Source of the DNA: Saccoglossus kowalevskii
Lineage: Eukaryota; Hemichordata; Enteropneusta; Harrimaniidae
NCBI RefSeq assembly: GCF_000003605.2
Contig: NW_003132373.1
Coordinates: 15,755-36,767, forward strand
Direction: 5' to 3'
Length of the DNA: 21,013 bases
Below are positions 1 through 10,282 of this stretch, piece after piece; position 1 is the first letter of the stretch, and each line of letters begins with the position of its first letter. The translations under genes and the position numbers were made by a program. The notes beneath the pieces were generated by a model that saw only the letters and a program-made list of their open reading frames with translations, did not search any database and was not told the DNA's origin.

Positions 1-937
1 GGCAATTAGACTTCCCGTCATTTCAGTCGTTTATTATTTAATTTCACCAAAGCGCATCGTCGCGATTTGAATGTTTTCACTGCACCTTTGGCTTCGTTGA
101 TTTACTAGTATTAAGTAGTGGGATGTTAGGCATCTTGAATCTGTATGAATCCGTCATCAAACGAGTGAATTATGTGCCATATTATAGATATGCATTAAAG
201 TTGAGTGGTATTTTGAGAACTGATTTTTTAATATTTTAAAATTTAAAATATTGCTTTATTTACGAAAATAACCATTTCTAGTGATGAGTTTTTTTTAGCT
301 AGGTCACAATCTTATTTTGATGTTGTCCGCGCACTGTTTACGTGACTGTGTTCATTTGGTAATTGAAATCTTGTTTGGCACAATATTATATTGAGATACA
401 CCCAGCTTAGTGGGCGTTATTCACGCTGTGCTTTGTGGCATAGAAATTCTCACGTGATTTTACGTTGCTTAGTAGATTACGTCGATGGCATTTAGCGTGG
501 ACGGTGTGTGTATAAAACTGTCACACAGAATCTAACTTCACTAATATTTTTAATCATCGCCAATTCGTGCTGTGGGAGGTATTGTATGTCCTGATTGGCT
601 TAAGGCGTGTGGCTTTTTGAAAAGAATACTGAATTTTTCAACGCTAGAATGTTTTATAAGTGTATCTAACTTGAAAATAATTTCTGAGAAGGAACAGATT
701 TTTTTATTCGCTGTCTGTAAATATGATTTAGTTTGCATATTCAAAGATGTTTTTAAAAATTGAAGACAAAAATACCTAAGGCATCGAAATTCCATCTTCA
801 TTATCTGCTTCTCAATGATTTGTTCTCTATCTGCTATAAGTGTGTAATATGACGTTATCACGAGGATTTTGCTAAGTGTGTATGAAAGCAATGTACATAC
901 CAATGCATGGCAAATGGCAATGCGATCCAATACTGCC
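1..937. other. Gene-free 5' flank
   Basis: No convincing exon was found. The longest open frame is on the minus strand at 550-930 (126 codons); it has no recognisable domain and the composition of translated AT-rich DNA. A TATAAAA stands at 511-517, about 60 bp after a CACGTG near 452, which could be a chance promoter-like arrangement. No coding start follows it convincingly. Confidence 0.5.
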
Positions 938-1335
938 TGAGTGCATATTTTTGCGGTGTTCTTGTGAAAACCATATCTTATTTCTCAGCTCGTGGTAATA
1001 ATTTAAGGAGTCATAAAGCCACAAATGCCTTTATTGATGCGACTATATGTCCATCACGCCCTGTAGTATTCGAACATGATGACGCAGTTTACCCAATATG
1101 AGGGAAATTCTGAAGGTGGAGTAAGTGCAGATACGTATTGGAACGAATGCAGATAAGTTTTTAAGATATATAGAATAAAATAACCGCAATGTATGAACGA
1201 AGGCAGTACGGCGGCCAGACGCGTAACGAAACTCGATGTGTTCCCGTACAGTCTAAGTGCATATTTTGCGGCATTCTCCTGATAACCTTATTACTATACA
1301 TCTTTTCTCTGATTGTCATAATTTAATGAGATGCC
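938..1335 (+). repeat. Diverged direct repeat pair (about 80 bp)
   Basis: The segment around 938-1012 reappears in diverged form around 1250-1335. Both contain a GTGCATATTTTTGCGG-like block (one T fewer in the second copy), a TCTTNTGA-AACC-like block and an ATAATTTAA block in the same order. The unit is not recognised, and the interval between copies holds no supported gene. Confidence 0.4.
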
Positions 1336-1655
1336 ATTCAGGATACCCGGAATTCTATTTCGATCACAGGATTTTGTTAACGCTTCTGCATCTTGAGTGA
1401 ACAAAGGAAACGCGGTCATGACGCTTTCAAATACGTCCGTAAGACGTATTACAGACGGGTAAGTTCTTTTGTTTTCGGTGCAAGGTGTATAATAATGAAG
1501 TGCATCATTTTGTCTTCTACTAATGTTTAAAGTAGTTTGACTTAGCAGCCGATTGGACAGAGTGGAATTGCATCACGGTACAATACACCAAATAAACAAT
1601 AAACAGTATGTAAAAGTATAAATTTAGAGGGGGGATATACAAAAGTTTGTTATTG

Positions 1656-1817
1656 TTATGGGGAAGTCGTCGCCTGCGCATGCGTCCGATGGACATAGCG
1701 TGTCATTGTTTACAAACAAGCGTCTATCCTTGAGCCTTTGCGTTTTTAGCGTGTGTTGTTATCGTCGCTTGGAACTCAATTCCCGCGCGTGCGCAGGTGA
1801 CGACCCTCCCGCTTTAA
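1656..1817 (+). mobile_element. TTAA-flanked MITE, copy 1
   Basis: This is a 162-bp copy of the element also found at 12500-12664 and, inverted, at 20684-20848. The right end is intact (GACGACCCTCCCGCTTTAA). The left end has lost a few bases and its TTAA has become TTAT. The interior shares a CATAGCGTGTCATTG core and an ACAAACAAGCG block with the other copies. It has no coding capacity; the 80-codon open frame across it is incidental. TTAA target duplications and short terminal inverted repeats are typical of piggyBac-type non-autonomous elements, but no transposase is visible, so that assignment is inference. Confidence 0.8.
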
Positions 1818-3211
1818 CATGCTTTGTACACAATTTCACTTATATGTCTTCTATGTACGAGTATGCAGAAATACTGCACACAATAATGCACTGCGACTGA
1901 ATAACATAAATATCTCTTTACAAATCACACACTGAAAATAGCATTCATCGTGCACAGCTATATCGGTTCGGGTTGGGACAAACATATATGTTAAAGTTAG
2001 TTGCATGTAAGTGTAAACGCCCCAATCAATCAACTTTGAGCTGATTGACTGCGAATCGTCCAAAACTAAATAATGTTATTTATTCGTTGACCAAAATATA
2101 TATTCTGGACTTTACCCCCACACAAAACCATGTCTTCTAAATTCACTAGTGGGTGAAATGGTCTCACTGTAATGCACTAGAAATTACTTATATTGTCGAA
2201 TGAATATGTTTGCTACAAAAAAATCATTTTCAATCTACTATAAAACATAATATCTTGCTTCTATTAATGTACAATACCAGACGCATTTTATTTAAACGTT
2301 TTAAAATATATTATATATTTATATTGCCTGTCTAACGGTTATCCAGAAGAGAGTGACTTTTTTTATAAACACATGAATTACAAATATGCAAATGAAAGGG
2401 AGTCCGCTCATAATGCTGTTGGTAAAAAGTTGACGTGAGCTGCGAGACAGAAAATATAATTTTTTGAAACAAGTATAATTTAAGGTAGGCGATTCATAAT
2501 AACGTAGACACCTTTCCAAAATGGACCCTGTCCGCTTCATCTCTCATGTCGCCGTTCCGGTCTGAATGATCTTCCGCATCTTTGACTATGTAATGCTTAA
2601 TGATGGCAGATTGCCATTAATAGCAAACATGCTACAATGCATTCTCCAAATCACGAATACTGTAGGCTCTGAAAATAGGCATATTCCTTAGTCACACAAA
2701 GAAACAGTGACTGCAATAGGTGTACATGGAATGGCGTCCATTCATGAAAATTACGTTTCTGATGATAGATGTTAAACGGGTGTATATGGCATCAAGATTT
2801 TATGAATCAGATTAAATAAATCTCACCCGTGAAATATATTCTTTATATTATCACATATATGCCATTGAGAATTGAAATGATTATGATTATATTAATGTAA
2901 ATTGTGTGACGAACACGCACAAGTCATTGTACCGAAGATGGTTTACTAAGTAATCTCAATCTGGAGGGGAAATTCTGATAACTGCAGTCAGTATTAGATT
3001 TCACGTTGGCCTTATTCCTTGTACATTACTAATAAATTATTACAATTAGATCATATGAATATGTATCGAGTGCATTATGATTATTCATGAGCCCTGATAT
3101 GACTCAATATATGAAATGAAAGGAAATAGAATAGCACAATAGGATTTATAGCAGAATTCTCCCCGTATTTGCGCTGATAGTATCGCATCGCTTCGTTCAC
3201 TTGGAATCACG
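1818..3211. other. Intergenic DNA with an old repeat copy
   Basis: No exon could be supported. The part from about 2085 to 2400 is a diverged copy of 8510-8770 (see the repeat entry). A small imperfect hairpin (ATGGCA, three bases, TGCCAT) lies near 2603-2617. The rest is AT-rich and unremarkable. The GPCR promoter should lie in the last few hundred bases, but no TATA box or other site is clear enough to call. Confidence 0.5.
2085..2400 (+). repeat. Old interspersed repeat, copy 1 (paralogous to 8510-8770)
   Basis: Ordered matches link this stretch to 8510-8770: TTGTCGAATGA, ATAAT-TTGCTTCTAT, GTACAATA, TTTATTTAAACG, an ATTGCC...TAACGGTTAT block and AAATATGCAAAT. Spacing is similar, with small indels. 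The direct orientation and heavy divergence suggest two old copies of an interspersed element. No ends, inverted repeats or coding frame could be identified, so the class is unknown. Confidence 0.6.
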
Positions 3212-3293
3212 ATGAACAACGTAACCGAAGACACGATAAACAACTGTAATTCTGCCGCCACTCTGGGTAACAAGATACACTGGTTATCTGGAG
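3212..3293 (+). other. Candidate GPCR N-terminus in a shifted frame
   Basis: ATG at 3212 opens MNNVTEDTINNCNS and onward. This is short, polar and carries an N-V-T glycosylation sequon, as expected for the extracellular tail of a class A receptor. Its frame is +1 relative to the seven-helix frame, which itself is blocked by TAA at 3237-3239. One base lost between about 3240 and 3293 would join the two. The segment has no consensus internal intron: any GT to AG span here would be only about 27 bases. Either the receptor carries a frameshift (real or from assembly), or the true start is in an upstream exon and this ATG is coincidental. Confidence 0.45.
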
Positions 3294-4184
3294 GTGATCT
3301 TTACCATCATTGCACTTTTCGGAAACACTTTGTTCGTGTTTGCCGTGATCCTGAAACGCAAACTTCGTAATTGGTCCAACTGTTTTCTTGTGAATCTCGC
3401 ATTCACTGATCTCATCGCTGCGGTCCTTGTCACACCACTTTCCGGGGCGCTCCATCTTCAACGCGGCTGGCATTGGGGGAAACCCTATTGCGATTTTTAT
3501 CTAATGGCAACTATCCAACTTCTAGGCACCTCGCTCTGGCTGAGCGCGTGCACCGCTGTGAATCGGTACATATATATTGTATGTAACAAGATGTACACCA
3601 AAGTTACTAACAAGATAACAGTTTCGCTGGCTGTAGTATTTGTATGGAGCTTCCCAATAGCTATTACTGTTTATGAGTACTATAGATCACCTCCCGTGTA
3701 TTTGCCATCATCGTTTCGCTGTCGTACAGTAATAGCTCTAGGATCAAGCACTCTTCTTTATTATATCCCTTCTATCGTGGTAGGTGTATGTTACGCGTTG
3801 ATATTTGTATATGTCCGTCGCAGCCGAGCACGTGTTCAGTCGCATGCACAGCCACATCAACAACAGGGACAGAACGGGAAAATTGTCACCCATCAAGAGA
3901 TCCGTATGTTATTTGTTTTCTTCGGCGTGTACGGGCTGATTCTCATGGGTTATTTACCGTTCAGTGTGATATTAATGATCTATTCTGGTCTTGGACAAAT
4001 CCCACCGCCAACATTGCTGATATTTTGGTACTCTGGCATGCATATTGCCGGTGTATGTAACCCCATATTATATGGTCTGTGTAACGTGAATATCCGCGAA
4101 GCGTACAAAGAAATCTTAACCTGTAAAATAAAGATCCAGATACGACACGTTACTGCTACCGATATGACCGGCACTGATGTTTAA
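3240..4184 (+). CDS. Class A GPCR, melatonin-receptor-like (frame open from 3240; start unresolved)
   Basis: This is a seven-helix rhodopsin-class receptor of the plasma membrane. Numbering from the GTG at 3294 as residue 1: helix 1 holds the GN pair (GNTLFVFAV), helix 2 NLAFTDL with the conserved Asp at 39, and Cys66 can pair with Cys123 in the second extracellular loop. Helix 3 ends in NRY (90-92) instead of DRY, which is characteristic of melatonin receptors. Helix 7 holds NPILYG and leads into a short helix 8 (NVNIREAYKEIL), again close to melatonin receptors. Helix 6 lacks the usual CWxP tryptophan (GYLPF). The third intracellular loop is basic and Gln/His-rich. The ligand is unknown; related orphan receptors are an alternative. 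The open frame extends upstream to a TAA at 3237 and reads LPPLWVTRYTGYLEV into helix 1, but has no in-frame ATG there. The stop is TAA at 4182-4184. No introns interrupt the helices. Confidence 0.82.
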   Translation, partial: TTVILPPLWVTRYTGYLEVIFTIIALFGNTLFVFAVILKRKLRNWSNCFLVNLAFTDLIAAVLVTPLSGALHLQRGWHWGKPYCDFYLMATIQLLGTSLWLSACTAVNRYIYIVCNKMYTKVTNKITVSLAVVFVWSFPIAITVYEYYRSPPVYLPSSFRCRTVIALGSSTLLYYIPSIVVGVCYALIFVYVRRSRARVQSHAQPHQQQGQNGKIVTHQEIRMLFVFFGVYGLILMGYLPFSVILMIYSGLGQIPPPTLLIFWYSGMHIAGVCNPILYGLCNVNIREAYKEILTCKIKIQIRHVTATDMTGTDV

Positions 4185-4221
4185 ATCACCCTTTAATTTA
4201 ACTTTCGCCACCTTTCATAAA

Positions 4222-4227
4222 AATAAA
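4222..4227 (+). other. Probable polyadenylation signal of the GPCR gene
   Basis: AATAAA lies 38 bases after the GPCR stop codon in AT-rich DNA. The match is the canonical hexamer, but in sequence this AT-rich it could be chance. Confidence 0.5.
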
Positions 4228-6128
4228 ACATTATATAATTTTCACAATTTTTTTTTTCACAAGTTTTGACCAAGATCTGTAGCCAATAGAATATGATGTC
4301 TATTAGGTTCAAATATTTAAAGAAAGGCAGAATGTTGCTACAAAACTTAGTGGGAAATACATAGCGCTGAATAATACAAACAATGAGGGACAATATTGGA
4401 AACTACAAGGTCACCATAGCAAGTGAAACAATCGTGGACTAACACAATGCGTGTTTTCACGCTATATTGTTGACAGTTGTGATAGTTTGGGATAACTAAT
4501 GCCGAATTCTCTCTGTACATAAAACAATTACTTTTAATATTACCTACAAAACTACGAAAGTATTGCCTCTGGTCATGTTTCTGCTGAATTGGTTGGAAAG
4601 AAGTTGACTGTCCACTTATTTTGTTCGTTTTCAGTTTTGATTACATACGTAAAATCTGTATTAGAAGTCGCAGCCATTTTGTTTTGAACAATTGAGAAGA
4701 AAAAAATCACACTTTCTCATTTCTATAGATGTTCTAATAGAAGATGCACCCGCTCTGTTGCATTGTACAATTCTAATAGAAACCGCGGCTTTTAATACTG
4801 ATTTTACAGTACTTTTTATTGAATTTCCGAAGAGTGACTGTATTGCTTATTCAGAGCAATATATTAACAAGTTAGATAATGTATTTATCATTTTACAAGT
4901 TTTAAGACTCTTGGAATTTGTTCTCACTTCATTGATGTTTTAAATATGATTGTTGTATAATAATAATACCCCCCCCCCCTTCCGCTCGAAACGTTTTCAT
5001 TGTCACAAAGCAGCATATTTAAAGTGTTTGAAGTAAGTTCTATTATAATAGCGATACGCAAATATTGATTTGTAGTTGAAATCATATTGATACTGTATTA
5101 TATATTCGTAGTAATGCCGTTTGTTAAAACTCCTGTTAGGTAGATTTAAGTAATTAAAAAACATAACACGATATACCCTATTATGTATATGGTTTGTTCG
5201 AAACTGTACCTTGATTGATGTGAATGTTGTAATAAAGATGCATTTGAACATGACTTAGTGCGAAATTTACCAAAATATTCTTAGCAGCATTTCGTATGTG
5301 TTTGTCACGCTTTGCCTGTTGTGCTTTGCTTAATAAATTTTGCTATTAAATAGTGTAATTAATCGGTGTTCTTACCTGAGATTCATCTTTGTATGGATGT
5401 GAATAATGGGAATAGCAATGATACGTCGGTCGATACTCCAGATGTACTGTCTTTGTACATACTTTGAGGTATTCTCGTAATAACCTCATATTATTACTAC
5501 ATATGACACGAGGAGAAAAAGTGCATGCCACAATGTTATAAAAACTTTTTTTTTTTAGTTTTGTGCACAATAATAAAAGAATTAGAAATGCGAATAATAA
5601 GTATTTCTTAGAAATAAGTATGAACTTAAAGTATAAATAAGACTTTGTTTTTGTACGCCTATTTTCAAACGTATTTCCTAAATGATGATGCATTGTGACC
5701 ATGCATGTTATATATTTTCTAAATAGCCTATTCAGAAATACAAATTTATGTGACCGAAACAATCCACGAAGTACTGCACCCAAGACGATGTTTTGGATTC
5801 TTTGAATAATTTGCATAGTTAAGAGTCTGATTTGCAAGTAAAGATATGTCGTATACGTCATTGTAAAGATCACATTATTACTTATATGCGGATTTTGTCG
5901 GGCTTCGCCTAATTTCCAATGTAAACCTTAATGGTATTAATGGTAGCCTAATTATAAGTAGTTCAATTTCATATAAGTGGAAATATGCCTACCGCAATAG
6001 GCATTTCGTGTAGAAATCTAGAACAAGTTTAAAGGAATGAGTTGTGGTCCACTGCTTAGTTTGTAAACACGGGTAAATCGATTGGTATAATACAATATTG
6101 GAATAATCATGTATATCACTATCAACCG
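4228..6128. other. Intergenic, no supported gene
   Basis: This is AT-rich sequence with an 11-C run at 4969-4979. A 175-codon open frame on the minus strand (5346-5873) has no recognisable domain. Its last part ends at a good splice donor, CAG|GTAAGA, with the exon edge at about 5377, so a small minus-strand exon cannot be excluded. No matching neighbour exon was found. Confidence 0.45.
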
Positions 6129-6261
6129 TTAAAGTGTTGCGGTCGTCGTGCGGCACGTCTTTGAATTTCATGTAAACAAACACAGTATTTTACACGCGTT
6201 GTATGCGTCGTTATGACGCCCATATCAAACAGAACGCGACGCGACGACCGCCGCCCTTTAA
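6129..6261. mobile_element. TTAA-flanked MITE, second family (133 bp)
   Basis: The left end reads TTAAAGTGTTGCGGTCGTCG. The right end, read from the other strand, is TTAAAGGGCGGCGGTCGTCG. The inverted repeats thus match over about 20 bases, with TTAA at both edges. The interior is about 90 bp with no coding frame. A left end of the same type occurs alone at 12442 (TTAAAGGGCGGTGGTCGTCG), and degenerate ends are visible near 11880 and 19510. The terminal motif resembles that of the 165-bp family, which suggests one mobilising transposase. That last point is inference. Confidence 0.7.
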
Positions 6262-7732
6262 ATGTAATAAATACAGTCATTCATACTTTGTTAACATCAT
6301 TTATCCTTCATTTTCCACTCTGATCTAATGGCATTATTACTAATATCACAGCGATCTGAAATCGCTCTGAAATATAAATTAGTCACGAACAAGGGATTTC
6401 ACACGAAATTAGATATGGTAGGTATACATGATGCACTTCCACAGTTGGTGTTATTTATGAAGAACTGTAGTTGGTTGAAATTGTGCTGGACTAACTCAGT
6501 TTAAGAAAAAAGACCAGAATTCTATGACAATGCCTTCTCACAATCTCCCCTGGGAATATGTGGTATACTGTATGAAAGACGTTCCAAATACAGCTTTCAT
6601 TAAACGTCTTGCGTGCCATTAAACCCATCAACAATGCCTGATGAAATGCCTCTAGCGGGCATTCAAATTAAATCATTTGATATTTATGCCAATGAATTTA
6701 TATGCGTCATGAATGCATATTTATATATTGCCTAAAGTTAAATTGTTGTATAGACTAATCATAAAGAAATCGTGGAATTACTGAAACAGCTTTATTTGAT
6801 TTGAGTATTCCCTATACATCACACGAATAGTAAGTAATCATTAAATAACGTTAATTTTCATCCTTGCATGAACAATGAAAAACATGCTGTCCCGAGAGTC
6901 TGTAAGCCTCAGGCGAGTACAGTATCGAGCTATAAAATATCTTAATTCAATATGGGGAAATCATTGATTGATATTATGATGTATCGTCATGATGAAGTAA
7001 TGATTATTACCACCTTAAATTTAACTGAATTGCGATTATTTTCCTGTGCGTACAGCGCTATAAATTGACTATAATTTTTTATAACATTGATTTAATTAAA
7101 ACATTTCACTGGTTTACGTTTTGAAATGTGTGTTCGGAGTGTCAAATGTACGTCAAAATCTGGCCCAAATGTTTTATAAAGGTGTTAAAATGATGTCAAA
7201 CTGTGGCTAATACAATCCCCAACACAACTCCCGTCCACATCACCAAGCAGATAATATGCTCTGGTTTTTGTTTCATTGATTCAAAAATGCAACCAGGTAA
7301 GTTTGGTTTACTCTTGACAAAAATCAGGTGCAGCTATGGAGCTGTTCATCGGAAAAAAACTGTTCCAAAGGATTTTTGTTGAGAGCAGGTGATTTTTTCT
7401 ATTTTTTGTAGGGGACGGGAAATATTAGTACCCCCCCCCCCCAGTTGGCAGGGCAGATTTCTAAAAAATGCAAGGACAGGGACACTTTTTTTAGTGGGTA
7501 AGGTACTTACGTAAAAAAATATCACAGGGTGGGCAAAACAGCCTTTAGGGCAGGGTATAATAAAAAACGCATTGGGGGAAATAACATCTGCTAAATGTGG
7601 GCAGCCGTGTGCTATCAATAACTGAAAATGCGAGTCGCCCACTGATCTGCTGAGTGGTTAATGTACTAGTATTCAAGAAGCCCATAGAAGCCAATGACTC
7701 GATGAATTACGCCACCAATCGGCAGAGCTATG
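6262..7732. other. Intergenic, no supported gene
   Basis: The sequence is AT-rich with no exon I can support. A 12-C run lies at 7431-7442. The stretch after about 7370 is unusually rich in G runs and A/T runs and continues into the tandem repeat at 7733-7881. It may belong to an unrecognised G-rich repeat. Confidence 0.45.
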
Positions 7733-7881
7733 TAGGCAAAAAAGTGGGTTTTTTTAATGCGGGGGGGACGATGAATTTGGTCAGCAGGAGGGCAAGAAAG
7801 GCAAGTTGGCGGTGGGGGAGTAGGCAAAAAAGTGTTGTTCTTTTTAATGAGGGCATGGGAAAGATGAATTTGGTCAGCAGG
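7733..7881 (+). repeat. Two-copy G-rich tandem repeat (about 90 bp period)
   Basis: The units at 7733-7788 and 7821-7881 both run TAGGCAAAAAAGTG, then a T-rich tract, then AATG plus a G-rich stretch, then GATGAATTTGGTCAGCAGG. The 86-codon open frame across them (7654-7914) is a by-product of the repeat and shows no domain. The family is unknown. Confidence 0.6.
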
Positions 7882-8079
7882 TCAAAAGGCCCATCAAATA
7901 CATTTTGTCCCTGAGAATTGACTATTTCAATTTATTACTCATTGGCTGCACCTGTAAAATACTACTACTCATCAAAAACATCAAACTTGGAGTACTGGAG
8001 CTGGAATTTTGAAGCAGGTGAATACGGCCATTTAAAAATAAGAATGCGGAGTCAGATGGACACAAAGTCGTACTTACTA

Positions 8080-8176
8080 GTCACGTGCATGATCAGTGAT
8101 GTTATGCTAATTTAAAATGTTAATTTGACGACACCAGATACATGACATGATATATTAGCTTATCTATAAAACGCGG
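8080..8176 (+). promoter_or_regulatory. Promoter-like duplicated segment, copy 1
   Basis: CACGTG at 8082-8087 is followed exactly 83 bp later by TATAAAA (8165-8171) inside TCTATAAAACGCGG. The arrangement and much of the intervening sequence recur at 9797-9893. Weaker similarity extends upstream, where GGAATTTTGAAGCAG around 8000 matches GGAATTTGTATGCAG around 9750. It could be a promoter carried by a retroelement remnant, or a duplicated gene promoter. No coding start follows either copy. Confidence 0.45.
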
Positions 8177-9540
8177 AATCTGTGGAGCAACACACACACA
8201 CACAGGGGAATGACTTTCAGGGAACTATACTATAGTTACAGTGTTACTTGGAAGAAATACACAGAGCACCTTTTCCGAAAAAGTGAGACAAACGTGTGAT
8301 AACTTATCATAATATATGAAAACAAATATTGAACTAAGATTTGAGCCTAACTCATAATTCTCTTGCGAAATCGAGCTTTGTTTACAGCATAGCTGGAGTA
8401 CATATGATTAATTTATGTTCCTAAACTTGCGTCAGTAAAATTTTTAAAAGTGGGTTGCAAATAAAGCCGATTGGATTAATGTTGCTCAAAACTGGGTGGT
8501 GAAATTTATTCTACGGCTAAAATATACTATTTCGTTCTTGATCCCACACGAACAATTAAATACTGCAGAATTATAGTTCTCACTGAAAATGCACTTGAAA
8601 ACATTTATTTTGTCGAATGATAATTTTGTTTAAACCTATTTTATTATAAATCATAATCTTGCTTCTATCAAGGTACAATATAAAATCTATTTATTTAAAC
8701 GCCTTATTTAAATTGCCTTATAACGGTTATAAAAGACCCACTCTTCATAGATAAAATATGCAAATAACAGAGACAAATAATGACACATATTTGACGTGGG
8801 GTGTTTATTTAAATTTGAGCGGACTTTTATTACAAATATATGTACTGCATATTTCCCACCTATGACATCATAGAACAGCACTGGAATGTCTCAACAATTT
8901 ACAAATGAGATACAATAATCTCAGTAAGGTATTTGCACATGTAAATACATCACTAAGTACTTGAAATAAGACCACGAACTTTAAGCAACTTCATGTTTCC
9001 GTTATTCTAATTAAATGAGTTCAGGTATCCTGGAAATCACATTTTAAAAGGTTTCTATAAGTTATGGCATGAGTGGAATTCAGGATTAGAGTATTTTTGA
9101 TTTTTTGAGATGTATTTAGATCAATACAATGTGTTTGCGATAGAATATGTGTATGTAGCCAGCCTTGATAAGTTGGTGGCGGCCATCTTTTATTTCAGGC
9201 TACGGCGGAGTAGTGCAGGCGATATTGATTGGATTTGATGTATTTCTGACCTTATATGGCTTTACATGGTACTGTTATGCAAATGAGAATTGATGAACGT
9301 AAAATACTACTGTAAACACATTTGACAGATACACCCATTGTAACGTGAAAGCGTTCAGAATTTATTCGAATTTGGAAACTTGTAAAATATTCATATCCGG
9401 TCTTCGTTTTCCCCATTTTTTCTTAAAGTCTTTCTTTGTGGCGTGAAGGGAATTTGGGTTACGTTTAATTATTTTGAATATCTTAGATGTGATATGGTGA
9501 ATTAGACGAAATGAAACTCCGTCTTTGTAATTTGGCGATG
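8177..9540. other. Intergenic, mostly repeat-derived or unassigned
   Basis: This holds a short (CA)n run near 8191-8203 and the old repeat copy at 8510-8770. No exon with consensus splice sites and an informative frame was found on either strand. Confidence 0.45.
8510..8770 (+). repeat. Old interspersed repeat, copy 2 (paralogous to 2085-2400)
   Basis: This direct-orientation, diverged partner of 2085-2400 shares the ordered blocks TTGTCGAATGA, AATCTTGCTTCTAT, GTACAATA, TTTATTTAAACG, TAACGGTTAT and AATATGCAAAT. It begins about 335 bp after the TATA box of the first promoter-like segment, so the two may belong to one larger element. Confidence 0.6.
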
Positions 9541-9594
9541 AAGGTAATTGATTTCACGTAAAAACAGTGTCGAGGTGCAAAAGTTCACTGTCAG

Positions 9595-9602
9595 TGACGT
9601 CA
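9595..9602 (+). promoter_or_regulatory. CRE-like palindrome TGACGTCA
   Basis: This is a perfect cAMP-response-element palindrome. A second copy lies 198 bp further on at 9793-9800, where it overlaps the CACGTG of the second promoter-like segment. The pairing of two 8-bp palindromes in a gene-free region is suggestive only. Confidence 0.3.
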
Positions 9603-9792
9603 CGAAATTCCGATGAACATCTGGGCTCAAGGTTACTGTCAGTCATTATTATATACAAGAATAGAACGAACACTTATTCGTTCACTGACGTGTTATGATT
9701 TGAATATTAGTGTTTCTGTTGAATGTGCGTGAACTTGGAGTAGCAAAGTGGAATTTGTATGCAGATAAACACGAAGTAGTATTCCGTAACGA

Positions 9793-9893
9793 TGACGTCA
9801 CGTGCGTAGTCATTGATGTTGGTCCAATCCAAAAGTTTTATTTGAAGACAACAGATAAAAGACATGTTACATTAAGTTGTCTATAAAACGCGG
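9793..9893 (+). promoter_or_regulatory. Promoter-like duplicated segment, copy 2
   Basis: TGACGTCA (9793-9800) overlaps CACGTG (9799-9804). A CCAAT box follows near 9824, and TATAAAA (9882-9888) sits in TCTATAAAACGCGG. The 83-bp distance from CACGTG to TATA equals that in the copy at 8080-8176. No open frame begins within the next few hundred bases, so a transcript from here would start non-coding or be spliced. Confidence 0.45.
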
Positions 9894-10282
9894 TACTTTA
9901 GTTTAGTCAAAATAACTCGTATAGACTCGATTTCTTTAAATTGTTTTCAATATTTATTTTCTAATGAGGCAATTCCGGTTTCTGTCCCGCGTTTTATAAA
10001 CAATCGCAATTACTGGCAAATAATACAAGACATCCCAGCGTTGGTCCAAATGCCACGCCTGGAGAGGCATGCATATTAGTCATGTGTTTCAAACAAATAA
10101 GTGGTCAATACCACGAAATCGGGGCAATTTAGGAATGCTCAATAATGTGTCTATGTGCAGGTAAAACCACTACTCATTGGAGTCTTAATATATTACACAA
10201 GAATGTTAACTTTATGTGAACATTTCCAGACAATGAAAACTCTCGGCAATCAGCAGTACATTGATGACACATATTTGAGCCA

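Noticed and set aside
550-930. 126-codon open frame on the minus strand
   Set aside because: No recognisable domain, biased toward residues expected from AT-rich DNA, and no convincing splice or start context.
1658-1900. 80-codon open frame at 1658 and its counterpart at 20502-20861
   Set aside because: Both cross copies of the 165-bp TTAA element and share only its translated sequence.
5346-5873. 175-codon open frame on the minus strand, at first glance resembling a reverse transcriptase fragment (IQRIQN)
   Set aside because: Only a six-residue resemblance; no catalytic motif, no repeat ends, and composition typical of noise. Only the splice donor at its end was kept as a weak finding.
7654-7914. 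86-codon plus-strand open frame
   Set aside because: It spans a two-copy G-rich tandem repeat and simply translates it.
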